Source: Acidobacteriaceae bacterium (GTDB lineage: Bacteria > Acidobacteriota > Terriglobia > Terriglobales > Acidobacteriaceae). Taken from it: DNA of 64,000 nt. The stretch spans positions 1,860,001 to 1,924,000 of the forward strand of contig JAPWKE010000003.1 of assembly GCA_028283655.1 (NCBI GenBank). Reading direction: 5' to 3'. The notes beneath the pieces were generated by a model, which ran no database searches, had not been told where the DNA came from, and was given only the letters and a program-made list of their open reading frames with translations. Of this stretch, positions 33,201 through 41,120 are shown one piece after another. How positions within the stretch are numbered: position 1 is the first letter of the stretch; every line of letters starts with the position of its first letter. The position numbers and the translations under genes were made by a program.

Positions 33201-33822
33201 CACCGTCGCCGAAGACGCCGACCTCACCATGAACCTGCTCGAGCAGGGCTACGCCGTGATCTACGAAGATCAGGCACTCGCCTTCACCGAAGCTCCTGTC
33301 AACGCCAGCGGCCTCGCGCGTCAGCGCTTCCGCTGGAGCTTCGGCATCCTGCAGGCCGTCTTCAAGCACCGCATGGCGATCCGCAACCGTCGCGCGATGG
33401 GTCTCTTCGCTTTACCCAACATCGTGATCTTCCAGATCATGCTGCCGCTGGTCTCGCCACTCATCGACCTGATGTTTGTGGCTGGCGTCCTGCACTACTT
33501 CATCGACCTCTACTTCCACCCGGAAACAACCAGCCCGTCCGACTTCTTCAAGCTGTTGGCGTTCTTCCTCACCTTCCTGCTGGTGGACTTCCTCGCCTCC
33601 GCTTTGGCCTTTGCGCTCGAACGCAAACACCCCGCCTCAAAGGGCGATGCGTGGCTGCTGGTCCACATTTGGATTCAGCGTTTCACCTATCGCCAGCTCT
33701 TCTCGTGGGTTCTGCTGAAGACGGTCAAACGCGCCATCGACGGCAAGCCCTTCAACTGGGACAAGCTCGAACGCACAGCCCAGATGTCGAAAGAAACAGA
33801 GAGCATCACCGGCGGTAATTGA
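30250..33822 (+). CDS. Three-domain polysaccharide protein: GH18-like, NodB deacetylase and GT2 synthase
   Basis: The 1190-aa protein has a membrane anchor (about 22-40), a GH18-like domain (about 85-470), a NodB/CE4 polysaccharide deacetylase (about 525-735) and a family 2 processive glycosyltransferase with C-terminal membrane helices (about 750-1150). Deacetylase motifs are TFDDGPD (D533-D534), NHTFTHPD (H584, H588), FRPPYS, DTNDWDEH and ILMHDGGG. GT2 motifs are LIPAYNEE, VIDDGSKD, IDADG (897), EDADLTM (988) and QRFRW (1025-1029). At the GH18 motif the expected DxDxE reads GLTFDFQ, so Q230 occupies the catalytic Glu position. A synthase-deacetylase fusion of this kind fits a poly-N-acetylhexosamine exopolysaccharide, like PgaB plus PgaC in one chain. 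A Pro/Ser-rich insertion (about 337-370) interrupts the GH18 part. Confidence 0.9.
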   Translation: MSKPVFYDPQRKRWKRLRRIFDSLALFGAVVGVLFVIGLVRMKPMRGLDLRSTTKRYRALSHPPEVEKRSKEKLNRSAHRHSELMPSDVVMNQGEGLRAAFYTDVDPAAIASLKQHVKQIDLLFPEWLHVITPDGSLTAYSSSNTPFPVIDKAGVHGVDRENRVVRALQSAHEDTEIFPLVNNYSPTEGVFEPTIGPFLLSAEARTHFQQQADQFLAANTRYRGLTFDFQAIPPEAQSGFRTLVAAIYDDLHARNLRLYITVPVGDANYDYSFLADHSDGLVLMNYDQHQSGTMPGPVAGQDWFEKNLIEILKTVPREKLICSIGNYGYDWTTALPQPSAKPSRHSPKAAPASAPQNTDSILSSTNLSTQEAWAAANDAGAKIELDDPSLNPHFAYDDDDAHVRHEVWFLDAVTALNEMRVARALGLQTFALWRLGTEDDSIWKVWDNPLKTDPAKALATVNPGWDVNTEGDGDILRVTGLPQVGHRTLSVDVDPTIPNQYLSIVNETMDSYPLPYTLTQYGYHPKKVAITFDDGPDPTWTPKILDILKKKDVKATFLMIGEEAEDNVSVMQRVYREGHEIGNHTFTHPDISEVSPRSVTLQIDLTERLFRSKLGVSPVYFRPPYSIDQEPDTNDQAAPIEAIQSMGYVILGNKIDTNDWDEHPRKTPNEIVASVFDQIKESQTKTWMKGSIILMHDGGGDRSATVAALPVLIDALRAHGYEIVPVHDLIGKTRDEVMPPLTTRRERFSAAADSITFFFISFFNHFVIYVFFIGDVLMTARLIIIGICALIDRLRKRKDFSTPDYQPRVAVLIPAYNEETVIARTVRSVLMSNYKNLRIVVIDDGSKDTTAEVVRNTYAKEIADGRVEVMVKPNGGKAEALNYALEHIHEEIYIGIDADGVIAHDAISRLVCHFANPHIGAVAGNAKVGNRVNLWTRWQALEYITSQNFERRALDLFDVVMVVPGAIGAWRTAAVKAGGAYAPDTVAEDADLTMNLLEQGYAVIYEDQALAFTEAPVNASGLARQRFRWSFGILQAVFKHRMAIRNRRAMGLFALPNIVIFQIMLPLVSPLIDLMFVAGVLHYFIDLYFHPETTSPSDFFKLLAFFLTFLLVDFLASALAFALERKHPASKGDAWLLVHIWIQRFTYRQLFSWVLLKTVKRAIDGKPFNWDKLERTAQMSKETESITGGN

Positions 33823-33867
33823 ACCCCTGGCCGGAACATCTAGCGTTGGCAACACCCGGAGCGAACC

Positions 33868-35475
33868 ATGGATATCTCGAGCCTGAACGCCTTCATCAAC
33901 GAGCCCTTCACCGACTTCACCAACGGTGACAACAAGCGCGCCTACGAGCAGGCCATCGCTCACGCCCGCAGCGAAGCCGACCGCGTCTACGCCACCATCA
34001 TTGGCGGACAGCATCGCCACCTCGCGGAGAAGTTCACCTCGACCAACCCGGCCAACCCCGCCGAGATCGTCGGCACGCACTTCGAGAGCACTCCCTCCGA
34101 CGTTGCCGAAGCGATCGACGCCGCACGCACAGCCTTCCCCTCGTGGTCGCGCCAACCCGTCATCGCCCGCGTCAAGCTATTGCTTGATGCCGCGAAGATC
34201 ATCCGTGAACGCCACTTCGAGTTCTGCGCCTGGCTCACCCTCGAAGTCGGCAAGAACTGGGCCGAGGCGGACGCCGACGTCGGCGAGTGCATCGACTTCC
34301 TCGAGTTCTACGCACGCGAAGCCCTCAAGCTCGACGGTGCCACCACGCCCATCCAGTTCCCCGGCGAAAAGAACCTCCTGCGCTACGTTCCGCTCGGCGT
34401 CGGCGCAGTCATCCCACCGTGGAACTTCCCCTTCGCCATCATGGCCGGCATGACCGCCGCCTCTATCGTCTGCGGCAACTGCGTCGTGCTCAAGCCCTCG
34501 CCCGAAGCCCCTACGCTCGCCGCACGCTTCGTCGCCGTACTCGAAGAAGTCGGCCTGCCAGCAGGCGTCGTGAACCTCGTCCACGGCGGCCCCGAAGTAG
34601 GCCGCGCACTCACCGAGTCGCCACTCGTCCACTTCATCGCCTTCACCGGCTCCAAGAAGGTCGGCCTTGAAATCCACGAGAAGGCCGCGAAGGTCGTCCC
34701 CGGACAGCGTCACATCAAGCGCACCATCCTCGAACTCGGTGGCAAGGATGCCATCATCGTCGAAGCCGACGCCGACATCGCGGACGCTGTCGAAGGTGTC
34801 GCCGCCTCGGCCTTCGGCTTCAACGGACAGAAGTGCTCCGCCTGCTCCCGCGCCATCGTCGCCGACGCCGTCTACGACTCCTTCTGCGATCTTCTCCGCG
34901 ACCGCGTCGAGAGCATCAAGAGCGGAACGCCGGAGTCCAACGCCTACGCGGGCCCCGTCATCAACCAGGCCGCCTACGATCGCGTCCTCAGCTACATCGA
35001 GATCGGTAAAGCCGAGAGCACCCTGCTCACCGGCGGCCACGCTCTGAAGCCCGCCGCCGAAGGCTACTTCATCGCGCCAACCATCTTCCGCGACGTCAAG
35101 CCCAACGCCCGCATCGCGCAGGAGGAGGTCTTCGGCCCCCTGCTCGCCGTCATCCGCTCCAGCAGCTTCGACGACGCGCTGCACATCGCCAACGACACCG
35201 AGTACGGCCTCACCGGTGCCATCTACACAGGCTCGCGCGAGAAGCTGAACCGCGCTCGTGATGAGTTCCAGGTCGGCAACCTCTACCTGAACCGCAAATG
35301 CACCGGCGCCATGGTCGGCGCACATCCCTTCGGAGGCTTCCAACTCTCCGGCACGGACAGCAAGGCAGGCGGCCCTGACTACCTCACCCTCTTCACGCAG
35401 GCAAAGTCCATCGCCGAAAAGCGCGGCATCGTCAGCGAAGAAGCAGAGGAGCAGGAAGACCGCATGGGCATCTAG
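33868..35475 (+). CDS. pruA: Delta-1-pyrroline-5-carboxylate (glutamate semialdehyde) dehydrogenase
   Basis: The 535-aa aldehyde dehydrogenase oxidises glutamate-5-semialdehyde to glutamate with NAD+ in proline degradation. It matches the RocA/PruA subgroup by its N-terminal extension and by PLGVGAVIPPWNFPFAIMAG, the catalytic Glu in LELGGKD (E289) and catalytic Cys in GFNGQKCSACSR (C323), plus EEVFGPLLAV and HPFGGFQLSGTD. It stands alone; no proline dehydrogenase gene is in the window. A terminator follows directly. Confidence 0.92.
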   Translation: MDISSLNAFINEPFTDFTNGDNKRAYEQAIAHARSEADRVYATIIGGQHRHLAEKFTSTNPANPAEIVGTHFESTPSDVAEAIDAARTAFPSWSRQPVIARVKLLLDAAKIIRERHFEFCAWLTLEVGKNWAEADADVGECIDFLEFYAREALKLDGATTPIQFPGEKNLLRYVPLGVGAVIPPWNFPFAIMAGMTAASIVCGNCVVLKPSPEAPTLAARFVAVLEEVGLPAGVVNLVHGGPEVGRALTESPLVHFIAFTGSKKVGLEIHEKAAKVVPGQRHIKRTILELGGKDAIIVEADADIADAVEGVAASAFGFNGQKCSACSRAIVADAVYDSFCDLLRDRVESIKSGTPESNAYAGPVINQAAYDRVLSYIEIGKAESTLLTGGHALKPAAEGYFIAPTIFRDVKPNARIAQEEVFGPLLAVIRSSSFDDALHIANDTEYGLTGAIYTGSREKLNRARDEFQVGNLYLNRKCTGAMVGAHPFGGFQLSGTDSKAGGPDYLTLFTQAKSIAEKRGIVSEEAEEQEDRMGI

Positions 35476-35481
35476 CAGCAA

Positions 35482-35520
35482 CGAACGGCGCAGAGCACTC
35501 CCTCTGCGCCGTTCGCCTTT
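35482..35520 (+). terminator. Intrinsic terminator after the P5C dehydrogenase gene
   Basis: CGAACGGCGCAGAG (35482-35495) pairs with CTCTGCGCCGTTCG (35502-35515), loop CACTCC, then CCTTT. It lies between convergent genes and may serve both. Confidence 0.8.
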
Positions 35521-35525
35521 ACAGC

Positions 35526-35858
35526 CTAAGGATGCTCAAAGCCTCGCTGATAGCCTCGGAGATACCCCGAGCGAAAAGCATCGCGGTAGACAGGGAACGG
35601 CCCCATTCCCGGCTGAAACCCGGGGGTGTCGTGAAAGGCCCGCATGCGATACGGATCGTTACGCCGCCCATCGTAAGCCGCCCGCGCGCCATCAGCCCTA
35701 CCGGTCTGGAACCCGTTCCTCTCAGCCACCTGCACCAGCGGCGAAACCGGCCCCGGAGGAGAAGGCGGCGGTGGAACAATATAGGTATGAGAACAACCCA
35801 GCGCGCCCCCAAGAATCGCGCTGACAAAAAGACCGCAAACCGTACGTCGAACCTGCAT
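35526..35858 (-). CDS. Small Gly/Arg-rich lipoprotein
   Basis: The 110-aa product has a lipoprotein signal (VSAILGGALGC, lipidation Cys at about 22), a Pro-rich spacer (VPPPPSPPGPVSP) and a C-terminal domain rich in Gly, Arg, Tyr and Phe, with AERNGFQTGRADGARAAYDG and FRSGYLRGYQRGFEH. The repeated GF/GY..GR...GY pattern resembles small outer-membrane lipoproteins of Acidobacteriota, with no defined function. It is divergent from the LuxR-type regulator at 35962. Confidence 0.75.
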   Translation of the reverse strand: MQVRRTVCGLFVSAILGGALGCSHTYIVPPPPSPPGPVSPLVQVAERNGFQTGRADGARAAYDGRRNDPYRMRAFHDTPGFQPGMGPFPVYRDAFRSGYLRGYQRGFEHP

Positions 35859-35961
35859 GTTTCACCTCACTACATTTACAACGCGAGGTGATATCAAATG
35901 TTGCTGTTCGAACTTTAGTGGGATAGCGAAGTACAACCATCCAATTTCCGATAAACAAGTG

Positions 35962-36636
35962 ATGCAAGCAGCGAATTACCAAGAAATACACGTCATTCTT
36001 GCCGATAACCAGGCGATCTTCCGCACGGGCATCGCTCGCGTTCTCGCACTCGAACCCGGCATTAAAGTCGTCTCGCAATGCTCCGACGCGACACGTTTAA
36101 AGGAAGCCGTCGGCGCACTTCGCCGCTCCATCGTCATCTTCCCCTCGTCCATTTCGAACGACCTCGGCGACCTTCTCGACTGGATCGAGCAGGCTGGCTC
36201 GCGCTCGGTGATGATCCTCGAGCATGGAGTGGAAGCAGACGAAGCCGTCATGCGCCGCGTAGAAGGCGTTGTGCTGCGTTCCGTCGCAGGCCCCCAACTC
36301 ATTGACTGCCTACAGCGCGTCGCCGAAGGCAAGCGCTCCGTGCAGCGTGCCAGCGTCCGTGACATGCCCTCCCCCGACCGCGCTGGCGCTCGCGTGCTCG
36401 CCCGCCTCACGCCGAAGGAGATGCAGATCATCGCACTCGTCGCCGACGGTGCCAAGAACAAGGACATCGCCACGCAACTCGGCACCAAGGAGCAGGTCGT
36501 CAAGAACTACCTGCGTGCCATCTACGACAAGACCGGCGTCTCCGACCGCCTCGAACTCGCGCTCTACACCGTCCACCACCGGGCACTGGCCGAGGCCATC
36601 GAACGCGTGCACCCCCTGCGCAGCAAGCGCGCCTAA
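35962..36636 (+). CDS. LuxR/NarL-family regulator with a degenerate receiver domain
   Basis: The start at 35962 ([15 protein letters not shown]) gives 224 aa; longer in-frame extensions enter the neighbouring promoter. The C-terminal LuxR helix-turn-helix is clear ([43 protein letters not shown]). The N-terminal part is receiver-like, with the acidic ADNQ at D15, but the phosphoacceptor strand reads RSIVIFPSS, with no Asp where NarL-type proteins have one, and the usual Lys near residue 105 is Arg. It is probably a phosphorylation-independent regulator. No histidine kinase gene is nearby. Confidence 0.85.
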   Translation: MQAANYQEIHVILADNQAIFRTGIARVLALEPGIKVVSQCSDATRLKEAVGALRRSIVIFPSSISNDLGDLLDWIEQAGSRSVMILEHGVEADEAVMRRVEGVVLRSVAGPQLIDCLQRVAEGKRSVQRASVRDMPSPDRAGARVLARLTPKEMQIIALVADGAKNKDIATQLGTKEQVVKNYLRAIYDKTGVSDRLELALYTVHHRALAEAIERVHPLRSKRA

Positions 36637-36683
36637 GCAACGAAGCAGAACGAATTCCCCCTGAAAGGCTCTATCATCTAGAG

Positions 36684-37103
36684 ATGAGCCTTCGCCCCTT
36701 CCACATCGCGTTCCCTGTCGACGACCTCGCAGCCGCCCGGCACTTCTACGGAACCGTACTGGGATGCCCGGAAGGCCGCTCCTCCGATCACTGGATCGAC
36801 TTCGACTTCTTCGGCCACCAGATCGTCGCGCACTACAAGCCAAAAGCCCCCGAAGCCGCTCACAGCAACGCCGTCGACGGACACGCCGTACCCGTTCCCC
36901 ACTTCGGCGTAGTGCTCACTCCCGCCGAATGGGACGCTCTCGCCGAACGCATGAAGGCCGCCGGTACAAGCTTCATCATCGAGCCCTACACCCGCTTCAA
37001 AGGCGAAGTCGGCGAGCAGTCCACCATGTTCTTTCTCGACCCCGCAGGCAATGCGCTCGAGTTCAAAGCCTTCAACGATCTCTCCCAACTTTTCGCCAAA
37101 TGA
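36684..37103 (+). CDS. VOC-superfamily (glyoxalase/dioxygenase-like) protein
   Basis: The 139-aa product has the VOC fold pattern: [20 protein letters not shown] at the start, [20 protein letters not shown] in the middle and [16 protein letters not shown] at the end, with metal-ligand candidates His8, His and Glu at family positions. The substrate cannot be predicted. Its stop overlaps the next start as ATGA, so the following MerC-domain gene is coupled to it. Confidence 0.85.
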   Translation: MSLRPFHIAFPVDDLAAARHFYGTVLGCPEGRSSDHWIDFDFFGHQIVAHYKPKAPEAAHSNAVDGHAVPVPHFGVVLTPAEWDALAERMKAAGTSFIIEPYTRFKGEVGEQSTMFFLDPAGNALEFKAFNDLSQLFAK

Positions 37104-37528
37104 CTCTGTCTTCACGCCCCACCTCAGCCACCACCTGGCCTGACCGCCTCGGCATTGCGACCTCCGCACTCTGCGTCGTCCACTGCCTGCTCACGCCGAT
37201 CCTCATCTCGTTCTCCGCGGTCCTCGCTCACTTCCTTCCTTCGGAAGAAGGGACGCACCGCTCGCTTGCAGTGATCGTGGCTCTACTCGGCACCATCGCT
37301 CTGCTGCGCGGCATCCGCATCCACAAGCAGCGCAGCATCGTCGTTCTGATGTTTGCCGGCCTCGCCTGCATCGCGCTCGGAGCCTTCTTCGGCGATCACC
37401 TGCCCGCGCATTGGATGGAAGTCGCCATCACCGGTGCAGGCAGCGCGCTGATGATCACCGCACATCGCAAGAACCACACCTTTTGCCGCGACTGCGCCTG
37501 CGCATCGCACTGCTCCAGCAAGGAATAA
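37100..37528 (+). CDS. MerC-domain membrane protein with Cys-rich tail
   Basis: The 142-aa protein has four hydrophobic segments and the Cys pair of MerC-like proteins in [13 protein letters not shown]. The C-terminus is Cys-rich ([11 protein letters not shown]). The start overlaps the VOC stop by 4 bp. MerC proteins can import mercuric ions, but chromosomal MerC-domain proteins without other mer genes, as here, may handle other metals or have another role. The GNAT gene follows 5 bp later. Confidence 0.82.
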   Translation: MTLSSRPTSATTWPDRLGIATSALCVVHCLLTPILISFSAVLAHFLPSEEGTHRSLAVIVALLGTIALLRGIRIHKQRSIVVLMFAGLACIALGAFFGDHLPAHWMEVAITGAGSALMITAHRKNHTFCRDCACASHCSSKE

Positions 37529-37533
37529 CGCCC

Positions 37534-37995
37534 ATGCCTATCGTCATCGAAGAAGCCACATTCAACGACCTCCCCGCCATGTCCCGCCTCCGCGGCGAGC
37601 AGTGGGGCTCAGCCAACGAGTGGGAACCGCGCATCACCGCCTACATGATCCGCCAGCAGACGCCCCAGTTCGGCCTCGAACCCCGAACGCTCCTCGTCGC
37701 CGTCGACACCGATGAGAACGAAGTCGTCGGCATGGCTGCCGGTCACCTCTCCGTGCGCTTCGACACCAAGGGCGAAATCCACTGGCTCGACGTCGACGCT
37801 CGCCTTCGCGGCCAGCGCATCGCCGACAAGCTGCTGGCTGGCCTCTTCGACTGGTTCCGCAGCCAGGGCGCAACCAAGATCTGCGTCAACGTGACACCCA
37901 CCAACGACGCTGCCCGAACCGTCTTCACACGCCTCGGAGCGGAGTCGATGGGAACGCACTGGATGGTCTTCAACAACATCTCCGCCGCGCAGTAA
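37534..37995 (+). CDS. GNAT-family N-acetyltransferase
   Basis: The 153-aa protein has a GNAT fold: N-terminal IEEATFNDLPAMSRL, a core with LVAVDTDENEVVGMAAGHL, the acetyl-CoA-binding segment VDARLRGQRIADKLL, and NVTPTNDAARTVFTRLGAE. The acceptor is unknown. It is the third gene of a tight VOC-MerC-GNAT operon. A weak hairpin follows (AGCGCAGG 38022-38029 with CCTGCGCT 38045-38052) between convergent genes. Confidence 0.85.
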   Translation: MPIVIEEATFNDLPAMSRLRGEQWGSANEWEPRITAYMIRQQTPQFGLEPRTLLVAVDTDENEVVGMAAGHLSVRFDTKGEIHWLDVDARLRGQRIADKLLAGLFDWFRSQGATKICVNVTPTNDAARTVFTRLGAESMGTHWMVFNNISAAQ

Positions 37996-38021
37996 AGTCC
38001 AGCAACGCAGTAAATTCAAGC

Positions 38022-38052
38022 AGCGCAGGAGGCCTCTCCAGCCCCCTGCGCT
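38022..38052. terminator. Possible bidirectional terminator between convergent genes
   Basis: AGCGCAGG (38022-38029) and CCTGCGCT (38045-38052) form an 8-bp stem with a 15-nt loop between the GNAT gene and the collagen-like lipoprotein gene. U-runs are weak on both sides. Confidence 0.4.
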
Positions 38053-38057
38053 TCCCT

Positions 38058-39053
38058 TCACCACATCTTCGGAACAGCACCCGCCGTCATGCTCGAGCCT
38101 TGCGGCACATGCAGAGCATTCAGATAGGGTTGGGCCGCAGCGTCATACGTCACGCTGACGCTACCCGGGCTGCCGTCGGAACCATCCGAGCCATCGCTGC
38201 CATCCGAGCCGCTGCTTCCGCTCATGCCGTTCGGCGACCCACTGCCTCCCGAGCCACCCGAACCGCCTTTACCGCCACGACCACCACGGCCTCCCGAACC
38301 ACCGTTCGAAGCCACCGTCAGAGAGCCACCCTTCGGGTCCACAAGAAAGTACTGCATCCTGCCGTTGCCGGTAGTCGTGCTCACCTGCAGCAGTTGGCTC
38401 TTGCGACGCCAGCGAACAGCCACGGCAACATCCGGCCCATTGCCTCCATCACTGCCAGCGCTGCCGCTGGAACCCGCCGTACCATCCCCACCGTTGCCGC
38501 CAGGCGAAGGGTTATTCGGATCAATCGAGCCCGTCGAACCATCACTTCCAGCATTGCCATTCGTTCCGCTCTGTCCATCCGCTCCGCTGGAGCCAGCGTA
38601 GATCGAGCGAAACGCATAGTCATAGCGAACAGGAACATCCAACTGCGCATGAACGGCAGGTTGGCTGACAACCGCAACTGCCACATGACCGGTCTGCTTA
38701 TCGCTCGCGCGCGGGTCAGACGCCAACGAGACCTTACCCTTCTTACTCACCTGCACGACCGACGAAGTCAGAGCCAGGTCCTTCCACATCACCTTCCCGT
38801 GTCCTGCCCCTTGCGTCGTCAGCGTCTTGCCGTCCGCAGTCTGAAAGCTCACGATCATCTTGGCTTTCGTTCCAGGAGCAACGCCCGGCCCGTTCACCAG
38901 CATCGGCGTCATCGACACCACAGGAATCTTCTGCAGCGACACCTTCCACCCCAGCTTTACCTGTAACCCGGCACACCCGCACAGACCACAGAAGGACAGC
39001 ATCGCCGCTGCCCGCATAACGATTCTCCACGCCATCTTGCCACCGTTTTCCAT
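38058..39053 (-). CDS. Lipoprotein with Gly-rich, collagen-like repeats
   Basis: I start at 39053 (MENGGKMAWRIVM), with AGGAGA upstream, giving 331 aa. The signal ends in the lipobox-like SFCGLCGC. An Ig-like beta domain (about 35-145, with SFQTADGKTLTTQGAG, LALTSSVVQVSKKG) is followed by two low-complexity segments of Gly-X-X triplets rich in Ser, Asp and Asn (for example SGADGQSGTNGNAGSDGSTG) flanking a short beta stretch (VAVRWRRKSQLLQ, YFLVDPKGGSLT), then a final strand. It is probably a surface or outer-membrane anchored protein. The repeats resemble collagen-like sequences but contain little Pro. Confidence 0.8.
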   Translation of the reverse strand: MENGGKMAWRIVMRAAAMLSFCGLCGCAGLQVKLGWKVSLQKIPVVSMTPMLVNGPGVAPGTKAKMIVSFQTADGKTLTTQGAGHGKVMWKDLALTSSVVQVSKKGKVSLASDPRASDKQTGHVAVAVVSQPAVHAQLDVPVRYDYAFRSIYAGSSGADGQSGTNGNAGSDGSTGSIDPNNPSPGGNGGDGTAGSSGSAGSDGGNGPDVAVAVRWRRKSQLLQVSTTTGNGRMQYFLVDPKGGSLTVASNGGSGGRGGRGGKGGSGGSGGSGSPNGMSGSSGSDGSDGSDGSDGSPGSVSVTYDAAAQPYLNALHVPQGSSMTAGAVPKMW

Positions 39054-39201
39054 CTCCGCGTCTCCTGATACGGCAAGGCTCAACAGCCTGATCGTGCACA
39101 TCCCTGCCGCACCTGAGTTACGAGACATTTCGCCAAAGAGACGCAACGTCTTTTTGCAGAAAGCCGTGTTCCTACAGGGATTGCGCTAACTTTTCCAAAC
39201 G

Positions 39202-39230
39202 AAAAAAGCTCCCCGCAAAGGAGGAGCTTT
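39202..39230 (-). terminator. Intrinsic terminator of mqnE
   Basis: On the minus strand AAAGCTCC (39230-39223) pairs with GGAGCTTT (39212-39205), followed by further T residues. It lies 29 bp after the mqnE stop. Confidence 0.85.
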
Positions 39231-39258
39231 CGTTCGTAAGTAGAGTTGTGGCGTTACG

Positions 39259-40407
39259 TTAGACAGCAACCGTAAAGCTATCTTCGCTACGCGTCACCGC
39301 GCGATACAGCGTGTCTCGCTCAAACGGCACACGCCCAGCTTCCGTAATCAAACGCTCCAGATCACGACGACGCAGCCCCTGCGGCGTGTTCGCACCGGCA
39401 TCATGGTAGATCTTCTCCTCCACAACTGTACCGTCGATATCATCCGCGCCAAAGCGCAGCGAAATCTGCGCCATCTTCGGCGTCACCATCTGCCAGTAGC
39501 TCTTGATGTGCGGGAAGTTGTCCAGCATCAGGCGGCTGACCGCGATCTGACGAATGTCCGTCATGCCCGTCGACTTCGGAAGATGTCCTAGCGCCGTGTT
39601 GTCCGGGTGGAAGCTTAGCGGAATAAACGTCTGGAAGCCGTTCGTGTCATCCTGCACCGCACGCAACCTCAGCAGGTGATCAACGCGGTCCTCGTCATTC
39701 TCAATGTGTCCGTAAAGCATCGTCGCGTTCGACTTCAACCCGGCCTTATGCGCTAACCGTGCCGTATCCAGCCACTCCGACCCATCAATCTTGTGATCGC
39801 AGATGATGTGGCGCACACGGTCTGCAAAGATCTCCGCGCCGCCGCCTGGGCAGGAGTCCACACCCGCCGCCTTCATCTTCTCGATCGTATCTTCGATCGT
39901 CATCTTGCCACGTTTGGCCAGGAACGCAATCTCTACCATCGTGAACGCCTTCACATGCACCTGCGGATAGCGCTGCTTCAAGCCACTCACAAGATCCATG
40001 AAGTACTCAAACGGCAGGTCAGGATGAAGCCCGCCTACAATGTGGAACTCCGTAACCGCTTCCGTCAGCCCTTGCCCTGCGGTCTCCCACGCCTCTTCCA
40101 ACGCCATCGTGTACGTGTCAGCCGCGCCCTTCTTGCGGCCAAAGGCACACAAGCGGCAGCTCGCCACACAAACGTTCGTCGGGTTGATATGGCGGTTCAC
40201 GTTGAAGTACGCCACATCGCCATGCAGGCGCTCGCGAACGAGGTTCGCCATCCAGCCCACGGCCAGAATGTCGCCCGTGCGATAAAGCGCAACGCCGTCT
40301 TCAAACGTCAGCCGTTGGCCTTGCTGCACCTTCTCTGCGATCGGCTCCAGTGCGGGGTCGTCTGTCTGAAATCCGTGCCGGGGTTTCTGCGTCAGCGGGG
40401 TCTGCAT
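39259..40407 (-). CDS. mqnE: Aminofutalosine synthase (radical SAM, menaquinone pathway)
   Basis: The 382-aa radical SAM enzyme joins a radical from SAM to 3-[(1-carboxyvinyl)oxy]benzoate to form aminofutalosine in the alternative menaquinone route. The iron-sulfur motif is CVASCRLC (C80, C84, C87), and the AFGRKKGAADTYTM stretch is typical of MqnE as opposed to MqnC. Length is normal. It is monocistronic here; other mqn genes are not in the window. The presence of this pathway fits Acidobacteriota. Confidence 0.93.
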   Translation of the reverse strand: MQTPLTQKPRHGFQTDDPALEPIAEKVQQGQRLTFEDGVALYRTGDILAVGWMANLVRERLHGDVAYFNVNRHINPTNVCVASCRLCAFGRKKGAADTYTMALEEAWETAGQGLTEAVTEFHIVGGLHPDLPFEYFMDLVSGLKQRYPQVHVKAFTMVEIAFLAKRGKMTIEDTIEKMKAAGVDSCPGGGAEIFADRVRHIICDHKIDGSEWLDTARLAHKAGLKSNATMLYGHIENDEDRVDHLLRLRAVQDDTNGFQTFIPLSFHPDNTALGHLPKSTGMTDIRQIAVSRLMLDNFPHIKSYWQMVTPKMAQISLRFGADDIDGTVVEEKIYHDAGANTPQGLRRRDLERLITEAGRVPFERDTLYRAVTRSEDSFTVAV

Positions 40408-40481
40408 GTCTTCTATTCTACGACGCAGCCAACCAATGTAGCCTGTTTACGTTCCTGGATTTACATTCCCGGAGGGGCACA

Positions 40482-41120
40482 ATGGAAGAGCAGTTCTGGA
40501 AGCAGAAGTGGCAGGACAATGAAATTTTCTTTCACGAAGGCCAGCCGAACCACCTGATGCTTCGCCACATCGGCTCCCTCGCCCTGCACCCCGGCGCACG
40601 CGTCTTCGTCCCGCTCTGCGGTAAGAGCTACGACCTGCACTGGCTTCGCCAGCAGGGCTACGACGTCGTCGGTGCAGAACTCTCGCAGATCGCCATCGAC
40701 CAGCTCTTCGAAGAGCTGAACCTCCAGCCCACCATTGAACCTATCGGCGCTCTGCTGCGTTACACCGCCCCCGGCATGACCATCTTCGTCGGCAGCATCT
40801 TCGCGCTCGATGCCGCAACGCTCGGCCCCATCGACGCCATCTACGACCGCGCCGCCATGGTCGCGCTGCCAAAGCCTCTCCGCGAGCAGTACATCGCCCA
40901 CCTCGACACGCTTGCCGCCTCCGCGCCGCGCCTGCTCATCACCTTCACCTACGACCAGACGCTACAGGCGGGCCCGCCGTTCTCGCTCGATGAACAACTC
41001 ATCCACCACGACCTCGGCACAGCGCACAAGCTCACGCTGCTCGAAACCGCCGACGTCCCCGGTGGCCTGAAGGTCAAATGCCCAGCCACCGAGTCCGCCT
41101 GGCTCGTCGAGTCGCATTAA
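40482..41120 (+). CDS. Thiopurine S-methyltransferase-family protein
   Basis: The 212-aa product starts at 40482 behind a strong GGAGG. It matches the TPMT family: N-terminal FWKQKWQDNEIFFHEGQPN, SAM-binding RVFVPLCGKSYDLHWLRQQG, then GAELSQIAIDQLF, DAIYDRAAMVALP and LLITFTYDQ. Such enzymes methylate thiopurines and, in bacteria, selenium or tellurium compounds; other substrates are possible. Its terminator overlaps the last codons of the convergent gene. Confidence 0.88.
   Translation: MEEQFWKQKWQDNEIFFHEGQPNHLMLRHIGSLALHPGARVFVPLCGKSYDLHWLRQQGYDVVGAELSQIAIDQLFEELNLQPTIEPIGALLRYTAPGMTIFVGSIFALDAATLGPIDAIYDRAAMVALPKPLREQYIAHLDTLAASAPRLLITFTYDQTLQAGPPFSLDEQLIHHDLGTAHKLTLLETADVPGGLKVKCPATESAWLVESH

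Noticed and set aside
31264..33369. 701-codon minus-strand frame over the GH18/NodB/GT2 gene
   Set aside because: Asp/Val/Gly-rich shadow of a GC-rich gene with C-ending codons; the plus-strand product carries the motifs.
37100..37528. Mercury-resistance operon
   Set aside because: Only a MerC-like protein is present; no other mer genes or MerR regulator are nearby.
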